Assembly (NCBI RefSeq): GCF_000499845.2
Contig: NC_023758.2
Location: 9,580,619-9,644,618 of the forward strand
Length of the DNA stretch: 64,000 bases
Reading direction: 5' to 3'
DNA from: Phaseolus vulgaris
Lineage: Eukaryota; Streptophyta; Magnoliopsida; Fabales; Fabaceae
A program made the translations under genes and the position numbers. The notes under the pieces are model-generated. The model saw only the letters and a program-made list of their open reading frames with translations, had not been told where the DNA came from and ran no database searches. Of the stretch, positions 11,033 to 22,869 are shown in pieces. Position 1 is the first letter of the stretch. The number at the start of each line of letters is the position of its first letter.

Positions 11033-11577
11033 TCAGGCGCCCACCGTGGGGCCGTGTATCCCCATCCACAGCGTGAGTTCTTGAAGTTTCTGTAGTCTTT
11101 GTATGGTTGTGTGCTGGTGCAACCATTTTCCACCGTTTGTTCGAGCTTTTGTTTGGTGATTTCGAGTTTTCCACCGTTCGTTCGAGTTTTTGTTCGGTGA
11201 ATTCGAGTTTTTTGCCGTTCGTTTGGGTTTTAATCGATAATCTGAAGTTTTCCACCGTTCGTTCGAGCTTTCGATCGGTTTGTTGAAGTTTCTTGTTGTT
11301 TGCGCGGTTTTCAATCGGTCGATTCAGAGCTTTTTCCGTTCGTTTGCGTTTTTGGTTGGTAAATCGGGAGTTTGCTGGAGGAGCGGTAGGTTCGTGGTGA
11401 GAGTGCAAGTTTCCGTGAAGGTCTCGACGTCCGAATCTATCGGCGTGCTGTTGTGGTTGTGTTTTTGGAAGTTCTTGGGAGTTTGGGAGTTTCTGACCGA
11501 TTGATTGCTGGATCGATTGTTTGCTGGAGAAGGTTTTGTTCGTTGAAGTTTGGTTTGCTGAGTTTTCATGAGAAAAA
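11033..11577 (+). other. E1 primer-binding region and leader
   Basis: Begins TCAGGCGCCCACCGTGGGGC, the usual place for a tRNA primer site; I cannot name the tRNA. The leader at about 11130-11290 has degenerate repeats around ccgttcgttcgagttt. No gene. Confidence 0.6.
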
Positions 11578-13417
11578 TGAGAAGCAACCGTTCAAGTCCC
11601 GTTGTGCCAGTTGCTACAGAAGGCGCCATGACCATGGCGCAGATGATGGAGATCATGCGTGCGCTCAGGCGAATGTGGAGGCATCGCGCATAAAGCAAGT
11701 GAAGATGCATGAAGACCTGGTCGCCTCTTAGGCCAAGAATGAAGAGCTAAGCAAAGTGACTGAGGAGCTGCGTCAAGCTCTTCAGGAGCAGAGAGGACGC
11801 CCCGTTGTTGAAGAGGTCGCGCCGTCGTCGCCACCGCGCGTTTTCCCTATGCCGTTTGCACAGGCGATCACAGACACGCCTATCCCTGCGAGCGTAGTAC
11901 CTATGAAAGCTTCTTTCACCGGCGTGGAGGACCCTGAGGCACATCTCACCACGTTCCACACGCAGATGATGCTGTCAGGAGGCTCGGATGCTGTATATTG
12001 CAAGATGTTTGTGAGCACGCTCCAGGGAACAGCGCTGGAATGGTTTGTGAGCTTTACTACAGGTCACATAACCAATTTCCAGCAGTTTTCGAAGCTTTTC
12101 GTCGAGCAGTACATTGTGAACAAGGCGCCACCTAGGGTGTCTTATGACCTGTTCGACATAAGGCAGTACCAGGGAGAGTCCCTCAGGGACTACTTGAATC
12201 GCTTTGGAGCACAGATGGTCCGCTCGCCTGCTAAAGACGAGGAGATGCTGGTATACGCCTTCAAAAAAGGCGTGCTGCCGGGGCCTTTCTGTGAGGCTCT
12301 GATTAGGGCTCACCCCGCCACGTTTGCTGAAGTTAGGCGACTTACGGTGGCCCACATCGCCGACGAGAGTGAGGTCGCCGAGAAGAGAGGGAGTGTGGCC
12401 CCTGCTAGGCCACGTGCCCAGACTAGAATCCAGCCGCAGAGGGTGCTGGAAACGATGGCAACCAAGAAGGATCAAAGGACTCGCCATCCTTATGATCCGA
12501 GGAAGAACAAGGGAAGGGGCCCTGGACGCCCCAGGGAGTATAATCGCCCACCAAAGTACAAGTTTGTCATGGGGTTGGCGGATCTGATCGCCATTCCCAA
12601 CATAGCAGCCAGGCTTAAGGCGCTTGAGAAAGTGGGCGACAAGGTGTTAGGACCAAAACCAAACGCCTGGTGTGAGTTCCACCAGAGTTTTGGTCACACT
12701 GTTGATTCGTGTTTGGCCCTAGTATACCAGCTCGACGATCTGGTCAAGAGCGGTTTTTTGAACGATTACCTGGTGGACAAGAGGACGGGAGGTGCGTCGA
12801 GCTCCCAGCCGGCGGGTGGAGAGGCTCAGCAGCATGAGATGCCCACTCATGGCGAGATCCACACCATCGCTGGAGGATTCTCGGATGGTGGATGCACTGC
12901 GTCACAAAGGAAGAAATACGCAAGGTCTGTGATGACGGTGGATATGTTCGAGGATCACTCGCCAGATGTGGACATCACGTTCACAAAGGAGGATCTTAGG
13001 GACGTTGTGCCTCACGACAACGATCCCATAGTTATATCGCTTGTCATGGCGGGAAGGAAGGTCCACCGGGTACTGGTGGACCAAGGAAGCTCGGCGGATG
13101 TAATGTTCTGGCCGACTTTCACACAGTTGCAACTACCCCTTGACCAGCTAGGACCCTATGGAGGGTGCTTGTATGGTTTCGCTGGCGATCAGGTGGAGGT
13201 CAGGGGGTACATCGAGCTAAGAACAACGTTCACGAATGAGGTGGCCTCGAGGACGGAGAAAATCAAGTACCTCGTTGTGAATGCCCCCTCAGCATATAAC
13301 ATTCTGTTGGGAAGACCAACCCTCAATAGAGTAGGAGCTGTGCCCTCAACTAGGCACATGAAGGTTAAGTTACCGTCAATGGAGGGGGTGGTGATCACCA
13401 TCAAAGGTGAAGCCTAG
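11578..13417 (+). pseudogene. gag: E1 Gag-protease polyprotein
   Basis: The likely start is ATG 11578 (MRSNRSSPVVPVATEGAMTM). The frame shifts near 11670 and meets TAG at 11729-11731, then is open from about 11732 to 13417. The capsid domain includes ALEWFVSFTTGHITNFQQF and YDLFDIRQYQGESLRDYL; a basic linker follows, then a histidine/cysteine-containing stretch (WCEFHQSFGHTVDSC). The protease lies at about 13020-13400, with the active site in VLVDQGSSADVMFW and the landmark YNILLGRPTLNRVGAV. The protein would assemble the particle and process itself. The frameshift and stop make the copy inactive. Pol begins around 13407 in another frame. Confidence 0.85.
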
Positions 13418-14574
13418 GCCAACAGAATGGCGAGTTGTTGATGCGGTGATGGAAGTGGCCGCCGGAGGCGATGTCACCATGACAGAAGCGGTGGTTGAGG
13501 GAGAGAGCGGCGGACGGGAGGAAGAGGCGAGGAACCGCCCGGAGGAAGCGAGGGAATTGGGAATCGCCAGGGCGGTGATCGCCAGGGAAGCCAGACCCAA
13601 ACCCGTCGAGGAGTGGCTCGAAAGGGAGATCGGGGGAAAGGTCTTCAAGCTGGGAAGATCCTTGGAAGCTGAGCTCCAAGACCAGATCGCCAAGGTGATA
13701 GAACGGCATCTGGATGCTTTTTGCATGGTCTGCTTCAGACATGCCGGGAATTGACCCCGATTTCTTGTGTCACCATTTGGCAATGGACACACAAGTTAGA
13801 CCAGTGCAGCAGAGAAGAAGGAAGTTTAACGAGGAGAGGAGGCAGGCGATCAGGGATGAAACACAGAAGCTCCTCGCCGCAGGCCATATCAGGGAGGTCC
13901 AGTACCTTGAGTGGTTGGCTAATGTCGTGCTGGTGAAGAAGAGCAATGGGAAGTGGCGCATGTGCGTCGACTTCACTGATCTAAACAAGGCTTGCCCAAA
14001 GGATTCGTATCCTTTGCCAAGCATAGATGCCCTGGTCGACAGTGCAGCAGGGTGCAAATTGCTGAGTTTTCTGGACGCCTTCTCGGGGTATAATCAGATA
14101 AAGATGCATCCTATGGATGAAGAGAAAACTGCCTTCATGACTGAGAGGTCGTGCTACTGTTACAAGGTGATGCCCTTTGGGCTGAAGAATGCGGGGGCCA
14201 CGTACCAAAGATTCATGGATAAGGTACTTGCACCAATGCTGGGAAGGAATGTGCAAGCGTACGTAGATGACATGGTCGTGACCTCGTTAGAGAAGAGCAA
14301 GCACGTCTCGGATCTGGAGAAGTTGTTCACCACGATTGCCAAGTTCAGATTAAAGTTAAACCCCGAGAAGTTCATTTTCGGCGTGGAGGCAGGGAAGTTC
14401 TTGGGATTCCTCTTAACTGAAAGAGGAATAGAGGCAAATCCTGTTAAGTGTGCTGCCATATTGGCGATGAGGAGCCCGGCTACCGTGAAGGAGGTGCAGC
14501 AACTTACAGGTCGGATGGCCGCCCTGTCTCATTTCATATCAGCTAGCGGAGAGAAAGGTCATCCGTATTTCTAA
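13407..14574 (+). pseudogene. pol: E1 Pol N-terminus and reverse transcriptase
   Basis: Synthesises cDNA from element RNA. The region before RT (13407-13720) ends in IAKVIERHLDAF, where a T-run at about 13717-13722 shifts the frame; the next segment reads AWSASDMPGIDPDFLCH. RT blocks follow: VLVKKSNGKWRMCVDFTDLN, KACPKDSYPLPSIDALV, MPFGLKNAGATYQRFMD and the catalytic YVDDM at about 14260-14274, all intact. A TAA at 14572-14574 then interrupts the frame just before the RNase H. Because RT itself is complete, the damage looks moderate in age. Confidence 0.9.
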
Positions 14575-15632
14575 TGTTTGAGGCGAAACAACAAGTTTGT
14601 CTGGTCGAAGGAGTGTGAAGAAGCCTTCGTGAAGCTTAAAGAGTACTTGGCGAGCCCGCCGGTTTTGTGCAAACCCCTAGTAGGAACCCCTCTCAGGTTG
14701 TATTTTGCTGTGATTGAGAGGGCGGTGAGTGCGGTGCTCGCCCAAGATCAAGACCAGGCTCAGAAGCCTATTTATTTCGTCAGCAAGGTGTTGCAAGGCC
14801 CGAAGGTGAGGTATCAGGCCTTGGAAAAAGCTGCACTGGCTGTAGTATTTTCGGCGAGGAGGTTGCGCCACTATTTTCACAGTTTTACAGTGTTGGTGAT
14901 GACCAACTTGCCCATCTAGAAAGTCCTGAAGAAGCCTGATGTAGCTGGGCGAATGGTGAAATGGGCGGTGGAGCTGTCGGAGTTCGACATCAAGTATGAG
15001 CCCCGAGGACCGATCAAGGGGCAGATTTTCGCTGATTTCGTGGTCAAGCTCTCATAAGAGGCAGCACGAGTTGAAGGGGACGATTTTCGTTGGGTGCTCT
15101 TAGTGGATGGATCATCCAACCAGCAGGGTAGCGGTGCTGGAGTCATTCTAAAAGGGCCCAACGGCGTGCTGATAGAACAATCCCTGAGATTTGCTTTTAA
15201 AGCCAGCAACAATCAAGCAGAATATGAGGCGCTGATCGCCAAAATTTTGTTGGCTAAGGAGATGGGGGCTAGGGTGTTGATGGCCAAGAGTGACTCATTG
15301 TTAGTCACTGGACAAGTCACAGGCGAGTTCCAGGCCAAGGATCCACAAATGGCGGCCTACTTGGAGTATGTGCAGGAGTTGAAGAGTTCCTTTGTCTCGT
15401 TTGAAGTAGTGCATGTGCCCAGAGAACAAAATGCCCGAGCTGACTTGCTAGCTAAGCTCGCCAGTTCGGGCAAAGGGGTTAGGCAGAGGACAGTGATCCA
15501 AGAAACTCTGAAGACGCCTAGAGCATTTGTGGCAGACCACCTGGTTCTTCAGATAAGCAAGTCGACGGAGAAAGCGGCGAGGAGTCACAGATCCTTGACT
15601 CAGGAGACCTTGAGATCGCCGAGAATAAGAGC
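14575..15632 (+). pseudogene. pol: E1 dual RNase H (RT-linked plus second domain)
   Basis: The first RNase H (14575-15050) shows WSKECEEAFVKLKEYL, then the region from YFAVIERAVSAVLAQ to LVMTNLPI, and is broken by TAG at 14917-14919 and TAA near 15055. The second domain (about 15085-15480) reads LLVDGSSNQQGSGAGVILKG, NNQAEYEALIAKI, MAKSDSLLVTGQ and PREQNARADLLAKLAS, the four acidic landmarks of an archaeal-type RNase H. Two RNase H domains in series are diagnostic of Tat elements. RNase H removes the RNA strand after reverse transcription. Confidence 0.88.
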
Positions 15633-16916
15633 ATGCCGGGGGGAGAGGGTGAACATGACGCAGGTCTGCGCTACCATGAGCCAGACACATGGATAACACA
15701 GTACCAGTGCTGCCTGGCAGATGGCCTTCTCCCGCTGGATCCGACGGAGGCTAGGAAGATAAAGAAGAACTCCAGCAAGTTCACCATGATTGATGGAGAG
15801 TTGTACAGGTTTGGGTTCACACACCCACTCCTGGAATGTGTGCACGGAGAAAAATGTACAAGAATCATGGCCGAGCTCCATGAGGGCATATGTGGGAGTC
15901 ACGTTGGGGGTCGAGCCCTGGCTGCAAGAACTCTCCGTGTAGGTTATTACTGGCCAACGATGAGGGAGGACTGCAAGAAGTATGCACAGTGTTGCAAGCA
16001 ATGCCAGCAGCATGCCGATTGGCACAGGGCACCTTCAAAAGAGTTAAAGTCAATTTACAGCCCATGGCCGTTTCATACTTGGGGAATTGACATTCTGGGA
16101 CCTTTCCCATTGGCGATCAGGCAGATGAAGTACTTGGTGGTGGCGATTGAATACTTCACCATGTGGATCGAAGCAGAACCAGTAGCCCAGATCACCGCAC
16201 ACAAGATTGAAAGCTTTGTATGGAAGAACATCGTGTGCCGGTTTGGTGTGCCTAAGCGCCTGGTGTCAGACAATGGGACTCAGTTTGCAAGTCACCTACT
16301 GAAGAAGCTGTGCGAAGAGGTGGGAATTCAGCAGGTGTTTGCATCCGTCGAGCACCCTCAAACAAATGGCCAAGTAGAGTCCGCCAATCGGGTGTTGCTA
16401 AGAGGCTTGAAGAGAAGGCTAGAGAAAGCCAAGGGATCGTGGGCTGAAGAGGTGCCCCGCATAGTTTGGGCGTACCACACCACCGAGCAGTCAGGAACCC
16501 ACGAGACCCCGTTTAGCTTGGTCTATGGATGTGATGCAATGATTCCAGTGGAAATCCAGGAGAGCTCGCCGAGATTTCAGAATTTCGTGGCTGAAGACTC
16601 AAATGAAGAAAGAAGGTTGAATTTGGATTTGCTGGATGAGGTCAGGGAGGAGGCAAGGGTAAAGGCTGAGGCAGTGAAAAGGAGGATTGAGTGAAGGTAC
16701 AACTCGAAGGTGATGCCAAGGCAGTTTAGAGAGGGCGACCTGGTGATGAGGAAGGCCCACCAGTAAGAGATGGAAAACAAGTTATCGCCTAATTGGACAA
16801 GACCGTTCAGAATAACCGAGGCGCTCAGAAACGGCGCCTACCGCTTGGAGACATTGGAAGGAGGGGCGATTCCTCGCACTTGGAACGCCACACACCTCAA
16901 GTTATATTACAGTTAA
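15633..16916 (+). pseudogene. pol: E1 integrase and Pol C-terminus
   Basis: Inserts the cDNA into the chromosome. Read in a different frame from RNase H, so a frameshift lies near 15640. The HHCC zinc-binding N-terminus (LHEGICGSHVGGRALAAR ... CCKQCQQH) is followed by the catalytic core: Asp in WGIDILGPFP, Asp in LVSDNGTQFAS and Glu in TNGQVESANRVLL, all present. The C-terminal region (YNSKVMPRQFREGDLVMRKA, then NGAYRLETLEGGAIPRTWN) has in-frame TGA at 16692 and TAA near 16764, with the natural end at TAA 16914-16916. No chromodomain follows, which argues against a chromovirus. Confidence 0.9.
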
Positions 16917-18722
16917 AGCTTTGTAAGTAAAAACGAACATGAAGAGATTTGCAAGCTTTCTGTTAAAACAGTTTGAAGGGGGCACTCTTTTTTCCCTAAG
17001 GAGGGCTTTTAATGAGGCCACCCAATAAAGAAGAGTTTTCAAGTTTAAAGCTTCCAAGATTGCATGCTTGTTGTTTCGAAAATTTTAGAAAAAAGATCTT
17101 ATCACTCGTACGTGATTCAAGGCAAGTTCAAAGTTATGTTGCATGCTCTCGGTTAAAATTTTGAAGTCCCCATCGTTTTTCGGCGATTGGCGGCATCAGT
17201 TAAAAGTTTTAAAGTCTCCATCGTTTTTCGGCGATTGGCGGCATCAGTTAAAGTTTTAAAGTCCTCATCGTCTTACGGCGATCGGAGGCACCAGTGATGA
17301 TTAAAGACCTCAACGCTCTCGTGCGTCTTGAGGCGAGAAAGATAAAGACCTCCTCGCCGTCGAGCGAGTGCAGGCGAGAAAGAGAAAAAGTCCTCAGTGC
17401 ATCCAGGGGGGAGGAGATGTACACCCTGGGCAAGTTGAGGCGCCAGATAAAGTCCTTCTCGCTGTCGAGCGAGTTCAGGCCAGATAAAGTCCTTCTCGCC
17501 GTCGAGCGAGTTCAGGCCAGATAAAGTCCTTCTCGCTGTCGAGCGAGTTCAGGCCAGATAAAGTCCTTCTCGCCGTTGAGCGAGTTCAGGCAAGAGAAAG
17601 TCCTTCTCGCCGTTGAGCGAGTTCAGGCAAGAGAAAGTCCTTCTCGCCGATGAGTGAGTTCAGGCAAGATGAAGTCCTCCTCGACTTTGAGCGAGCGCAG
17701 GCGAGAGTAGAAGAAGACCTCCTCGCCTTTGAGCGAGCGCAGGCGAGAAAAAGAGAAGTCCTCCTTGCCTTTGAGCAAGTGCAGGCAAGAAGAAGTCCTC
17801 CTTGCCTTTGGGTAAGTTGAGGCACCAGAAAAAGTCCTTCTCACCTCAGAGTGAGTTCAGGCAAGATGAACTGAAAAGTCAGGGGTGTTCGTGACCTTAA
17901 ACGGCGGGAAGGGAAGGAAAACGCCTTTCCCCCTTTAGGTGAAACATCGATATTGACTTAGTACGACCAGAGGAAGCTTCCACGCTTGTAGGCGGTGTGA
18001 AGCAGATAAAATCCTTCTCGTCCTGAACGAGTTCAGGTATCACGTGAAGAGTGAAAGAAGTTTAAAAGATGGTAAGGTAAGTTCACAGAGAACACCTCGC
18101 TATCCAGCTCCTTGTTCTGAAGCTCAGGGAGGTAGAGAAGGATCTGAAAGGCGCCTCTGCCCCCCAGATGAGGGAACAATAGTCAAGATATGGAGGCAAA
18201 GAAAGTTTACATCGTCAGAACCCTACGACGATCAGAAGAGTTCCAGGCGATGACAGGGATAAGGGTCACCTTGCTGGGCAGATAAGGTAAACTTTATTTT
18301 GATACTAGCTTAAGTTAAAACCTGCTGCCTGGTAAATAACTTATTGTTTTAAGTTTGCAAGCTGTCTTAAATGTCATCGCTTGAAGGTTAATAAGTTGCT
18401 CAAGTTTTACTTCGAGTTAACAGTTCGATAAATTGTTATAAGATTAACGGTTTGCTCAAGTTCAAAGCGGTGAGTGAATAGTTGAGCCCGGAGTATCGCT
18501 GGGTTGATTTCTTTAAGTAAGTTTCACCAGATAAGTTGATCAACCATACAGCGAGTAAGAAAGCAGATGAAGGTTAAAGAATGCGAAGTAAACAGAAAGA
18601 CGAGGTGCAAAAAGCAGAAGAAGTTATATAAAAGCAATGTCAGTACAAGTTTACACATAAGCCACTATTACAATTGAAAGATAAGCAGCAGTTTTCAAAA
18701 ACGAGGTGATGAGGAGAGGCAG
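16917..18722. repeat. E1 3' non-coding region with minisatellites
   Basis: Between integrase and the antisense ORF. About 17160-17290 holds three copies of a ~54-bp repeat around cggcgattggcggcatcagt. About 17294-17880 holds some 15 copies of a 37-bp-type repeat around agtccttctcgccgtcgagc; spacing is exactly 37 bp at 17481/17518. E6 has analogous but different minisatellites at the same place (48581-50219). No credible gene. Confidence 0.8.
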
Positions 18723-21330
18723 CTAGTCTTCGGAGGGTACGATCTTCCCATCCACCACCTCGTTGCAAGTGGACACCATGGTCAGATCAAGCTCGGGGTA
18801 TTGGCAAGCGACTTGCTCCAGGGCGGCGTTGAACCCGGCGGCAAGGACTTGGGCGGAGCTTTGCTCGAGCTCTTTGGTTTGTTTCTTCAGCTCGTCAGTT
18901 CGTTTCTTTAGCTCTTCAGTTTCCCGCGAGCTTGAGCAAGGTCTTCAGCAACCTTTTTGCCTTCGTCCCGCGCCTGGGCCAGCTCTGCAACAATCTTCTT
19001 GTTTTCCTCTTGAGCTTTGGCGAGCTCAGCCATGGTGTCGTCCCTCTCCTTCTCGACCTTCCCGAGGAGGACCTCCCGATCTGCTGACCTCTTTTCAAGG
19101 TTCTCCACCTTGGCCGCATCTGCTTTCATTGATGCTTCCAAGTTGGCCACCTTGAGCCTGTAGGGTACCAGCTTACTCTCCAACTCAATTTTCTCTTGAG
19201 CTAGGAGGTGCAGTTTTTGGCGCAGATCGGAGGCCTCCTTACGCGCGCCCCTTAGCTCAACGCTCATGGCGTCCTCCAGCCTTGAATGATCGATTTCTGC
19301 CACCATTAGGTTGCAAGACAGTTTTTCCACCTCAATCCTTATCAGGCGGTTCGCCTCCTGGAGCGCTGAGTTCTCATCTCGAAGCCTCTTGTTGGACTCC
19401 TCCACAGCTTTTGATACAATTAAGGGGAGATCCTCCGCCATCATTTTCAGCTTGGCCGTGAAGGGCCTCAAGGCCTCGTCAACAGAAGAGGGGCGGCTTG
19501 AGGTTGTTGCCGGTGGAGGTGCTGGAGGAGCTTGGTGCTGACTTTCACCACCACCCTCTTGAGTTTGTAGGGCGAGGGGGGCTTCTTGGTGTGGTGGTGA
19601 AGTCGGAGATTCTGTTATCAGGATTGGCGAGTTATGGCCACCCTCATCTCCTTCTGGTGCAGCCCCAGCGATAGAGGTAGTTGAAGGAGGACCCTCTCCA
19701 GCAGATACAAATGGCGTGGAGACGCTTGGAGGATTCTCAATGAAATTAGGCTCGCTGCCTTCAACCACTGGGGGCGCGATAGCCAAGGGTGTTGCTTGGA
19801 CTGGCGGTGTTGGAGCTGGAGGAGAGGGCGGTGTTGGTGTTGGGAGAGCAGGTGGTGAAGAGGGTGCCACCCTTGTTCTTTTGGTGACGAGGCCGTCCTC
19901 AGTCGCCTCGTCATCCTCTTCTTCCTGTACCACTTGAGGAGTTTTCCTCTTTGGCTTCCTCAAGACAAGTTTTTTTCTTTGGGGGGCGGGTAGTGTCTCC
20001 GGAGGAGTTGGACCTTCGGGAGGAGTTCTGCCCTGAGCAGCGGCGATCTCCACCACCGAGTTGGGCACTGTTTGGGAACCCGTCGCCAACTTGTGAGATC
20101 GGGCGATCGCCCTCAGTTCAGCTAGTTTACCTTTGCCCAACATGAAGTTTGCACAGGGTAGAAAATAGATGAGTAAGCACAAAAGCAAAAGCAAGATATA
20201 CAAGTATATGCACGAATAACGCAAGCAAGTGGCACATGGATTCAAAATCAAGACCAATGCAGGATAAGCAGAACGCCGAAGGATGGAATGGTAGGAACGC
20301 TGAGTTAGTTCCAACACAAAACAAGAGTCTTGGTGCTGGAGAAAGGGCTAACCTATGTGAGCTTCAAGTTGGCCCTCGAAGAACTCGAAGGAGATGATTG
20401 AAGCGGTAGGGAGAGTGATGTTAGCAGCTGCTACGCTCTTCCAGAAAAGGCAGAGATCTTTGTCTAGCTCGCCTATGTTGTCAGGACTCCTTGGCCTCCT
20501 GAAGCATTCCTTGGAGTCTTTGTTCCCCTTATGTACCCAGTACAAGGGGAAACCGTCGAGCAGTGAGGGATCTTGCTCGTTTGGGCGCACCTTGATAAAC
20601 TTCCCTTTCCAGTCTTTGTAAGATTGCAGGAAGATCGAGAGGATTGACCTCCCAGCAATCCCGTTTAAGCTAATCCAGAGGCGGTCTCCGGGATTCTTAG
20701 CCTCGAACAGGAAAAGGAAGACATCTACTGAAGCCGACAGCCCCAGATGTGCGCAGATGATTTGGAACGCCCTCACGAACGCCCAGCTGTTGGGATGAAG
20801 CTGGACGGGGGCGATATCGAGCTCGGTTAGCAGCTCTCTCTCGAAGCGAGTAAAGGGAAGTCTGAGCTTCACTTTCTTGAAGAAGGTGGCGTATAGGAAG
20901 CAGAACGACTCGCCATTGTTTCCTTTGTCGTCCGCACAGATCGGCTCGTCCGGGAAGCATGGCAGCACGGCCACCTTGCTATCATGTTCCTTATGGAAGG
21001 AGAGGTCGGACTGGTCTCCTTTCCTTAGTCGGAGCACGCCCAACTCCATTTTTATTGAAGAAGTCTCCTTTAACAAGAGTGGGGTGGCCCAAGGATAGAG
21101 TTCCTTGTAGTCTTTTGGAGGCAAGGAAGCCCCTCCGGCGACTGGCGGGGTTGCTTGAGTGAGGTTGGTGTGAGAAGTTGCAGGCCTCTCAGCCTGGTTA
21201 GAAGGAGCATCAGAGGCTCGTGATGGATTGCGCGCTGGTGGAGGATTTGCCCCAGGAGCAACCCTACGCGCTTGGGGTGGAGGTTTCGCGACGAAGAAGG
21301 AGGGTTCGCGGTGGATTTTGTGTGAGCCAT
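18723..21330 (-). pseudogene. E1 antisense two-exon ORF (Transposase_28-like)
   Basis: Role unknown; an antisense ORF downstream of pol is a known feature of Tat elements. The start is ATG 21330 (MAHTKSTANPPSSS), parallel to MARTKITLNPPPPS of E6. A frameshift near 21120 leads into the conserved exon-1 domain (KVKLRLPFTRFERELLTELD, NSWAFVRAFQIICAHLG). Exon 1 ends at about 20351 before a GT donor. The intron runs to about 20150, but where E6 has a TGCAG acceptor this copy reads TGCAA, so correct splicing is probably lost. Exon 2 reads MLGKGKLAELRAIARS, a proline-rich region with basic stretches (KLVLRKPKRKT) that could be nuclear signals, and a long coiled coil (about 18920-19400). After a one-base frameshift near 18921 it ends VVDGKIVPSED, TAG at 18723-18725. 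Confidence 0.75.
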
Positions 21331-21926
21331 CGCAGGAACTGCAAAGGAAAATGAAAGGGATGAAACAAAGCTAACAGAATGACTCGATTGAGAACGAAGA
21401 AGACAGAGCGAACGAACAAGAGTTCGCTGGGATGAACGTAACGAAGAACGAAGCCCTAAGCTACGAGAGAAGGAGAAAGGGAAAAACAGCCCACAACGTA
21501 TGCTTCAGACAAATAATAGATGATGCGAATCGGTTAAAATGCAGCAAATATCAACAGAAGAAGTAAAAGGGGTACCTTTTGATGATCGGATGAGCGTTGA
21601 AGAGAGTTGGATATTGAGAGAGTTGAGAAGCTTCGTGGGTTCGCAGAGAAAAACTTAGAACGTTTTGAGGGTGCAAAAAGATGATGGAACAGTGGAAGTG
21701 CAAGGGGTTTAAGGGTTTTTCGAACATTTTCGGAAGCACAAACGACAGCTGAAGATGACCGTTGATGAAGCCACGTGTCGAACGATTGGAAAAAGGGGTT
21801 TGGTGGAGCGTCAGGAAAGCAGAGGGTACAGACGTTTGGAATTCCGTGCCAGCGCCACGTAGATCGATGGTGATGTGACCTCTTAGTCTTTTCGCTAGAC
21901 AAGTCTTTGCTTAAGACTGGGGGGCT
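21331..21926 (+). other. E1 region upstream of 3' LTR, with polypurine tract
   Basis: Probable promoter side of the antisense ORF; no further gene. The polypurine tract AAGACTGGGGGGCT (21913-21926) directly precedes the TG of the 3' LTR. The E6 tract AGACTAGGGGGCT occupies the same position. Confidence 0.75.
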
Positions 21927-22869
21927 TGTGTACCGATCAGGTAGTCGGGAGTGATGACGTGGCAGCAAGTGATAATATAGGCGTGTTGAACGGAATACCT
22001 GGCTGACAGAAGGGAAGTACATCGGGAAGTTCGTGTAGTCGCCAATCGTTAAGTTGGCATGCTCCGATCTTTAGCATATCTAAACCAACGGTCACCAGGC
22101 TTGTGTTGTAGTCGCCATATGCGAGCTTAGGCGACCAAGTGATCAGAAATAGCCGAGAGGGGGACATCGCCGAAGAAGGCTTGCTTAGGGCCTTCAGAGG
22201 GTACGAGTACGAAGGACGAAGTTATCAGATGATCATTCCCTAGCCAGAGGTTGAGGCAAGGGAACAGCTTACCAGAACATACACGATGAAGCAAGTGAAG
22301 CAAATCATGATGGCGGCCGGCGAGACCACAGAGAAGGTGTGCATGGTGACACCCCGTACTCGCCACACAGAAGAGATCGCGCTCCAAGGCTATACACCGA
22401 GTTACTCCTTGCATGGGTAACTTAGTCGAACAGCCTGAAGAGTAAGAAGTGACGCTCAAGTAGAGGACGTTCCAGATGGTGACACGTGTTCAGCTAGATG
22501 CGAGCCACGTGTCCAGAGGTGTAACCGTCAGGAGAGAGAAAGTGCACAGGTATATAAGGGATTCTAACGAACTTCTGAGGTACGCGCGTTTAGAACACTT
22601 CTTTACGCTTTGAGAATACTTGAGTACGCTGAGAGAGTTTTTGCACGGTTCCTTGAGTTTCTAGCTTTTGTCTCTTAGAATTTTGGTGGTTCAGTCACTG
22701 ACTTGAGCGTCGGAGCGCGATCGGCCGCAGCGGCGCCACTCTGTCTTTTGCAGGTTCTTGAGGTGAATCGAGGTGTGAAGGACGGAAGCTAGCGTGGTGC
22801 AAAGCCGATCCAGAGGAAAATACCTTTGACGTGGCAAGACTCTTGCGTTCTGGTCAACCGGCAGGATCA
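21927..22869 (+). repeat. E1 3' LTR
   Basis: 943 bp, TGTGTACC...GGATCA. A TATATAA box is at 22551-22557. About 98% like the 5' LTR by eye, plus 7-bp and 3-bp indels. Copia sequence resumes at 22870. Confidence 0.92.

Larger units (their letters stand above)
3111..22869 (+). mobile_element. Tat-type Ty3/gypsy retrotransposon E1 (hosts E2)
   Basis: Both LTRs are present: the left at 3111-3427 plus 10392-11032 (split by E2), the right at 21927-22869. Between them lie primer-binding region and leader, gag-protease, RT, two RNase H domains, integrase without chromodomain, a minisatellite region, an antisense two-exon ORF and a polypurine tract. Dual RNase H plus an antisense ORF downstream of pol is the known architecture of the Tat lineage (Retand, Ogre, Grande, RIRE2). 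Without E2 the element is about 12.8 kb. The LTRs differ by about 18 substitutions and two indels by eye, so insertion is not very recent. No clean target duplication is visible. Confidence 0.9.

Noticed and set aside
11033..11408. Minus-strand frames of ~90-180 codons rich in Asn/Lys/Arg
   Set aside because: They are the complement of the degenerate repeats in the E1 leader; the repetitive composition explains the open frame.
17294..17844. Frames in both strands across the 37-bp minisatellite
   Set aside because: 37 is not a multiple of three, frames change with each unit, and the peptides only mirror the repeat.
19716..19937. Plus-strand Gly/Val-rich frame
   Set aside because: It is the shadow of the proline-rich region of the antisense ORF on the minus strand.
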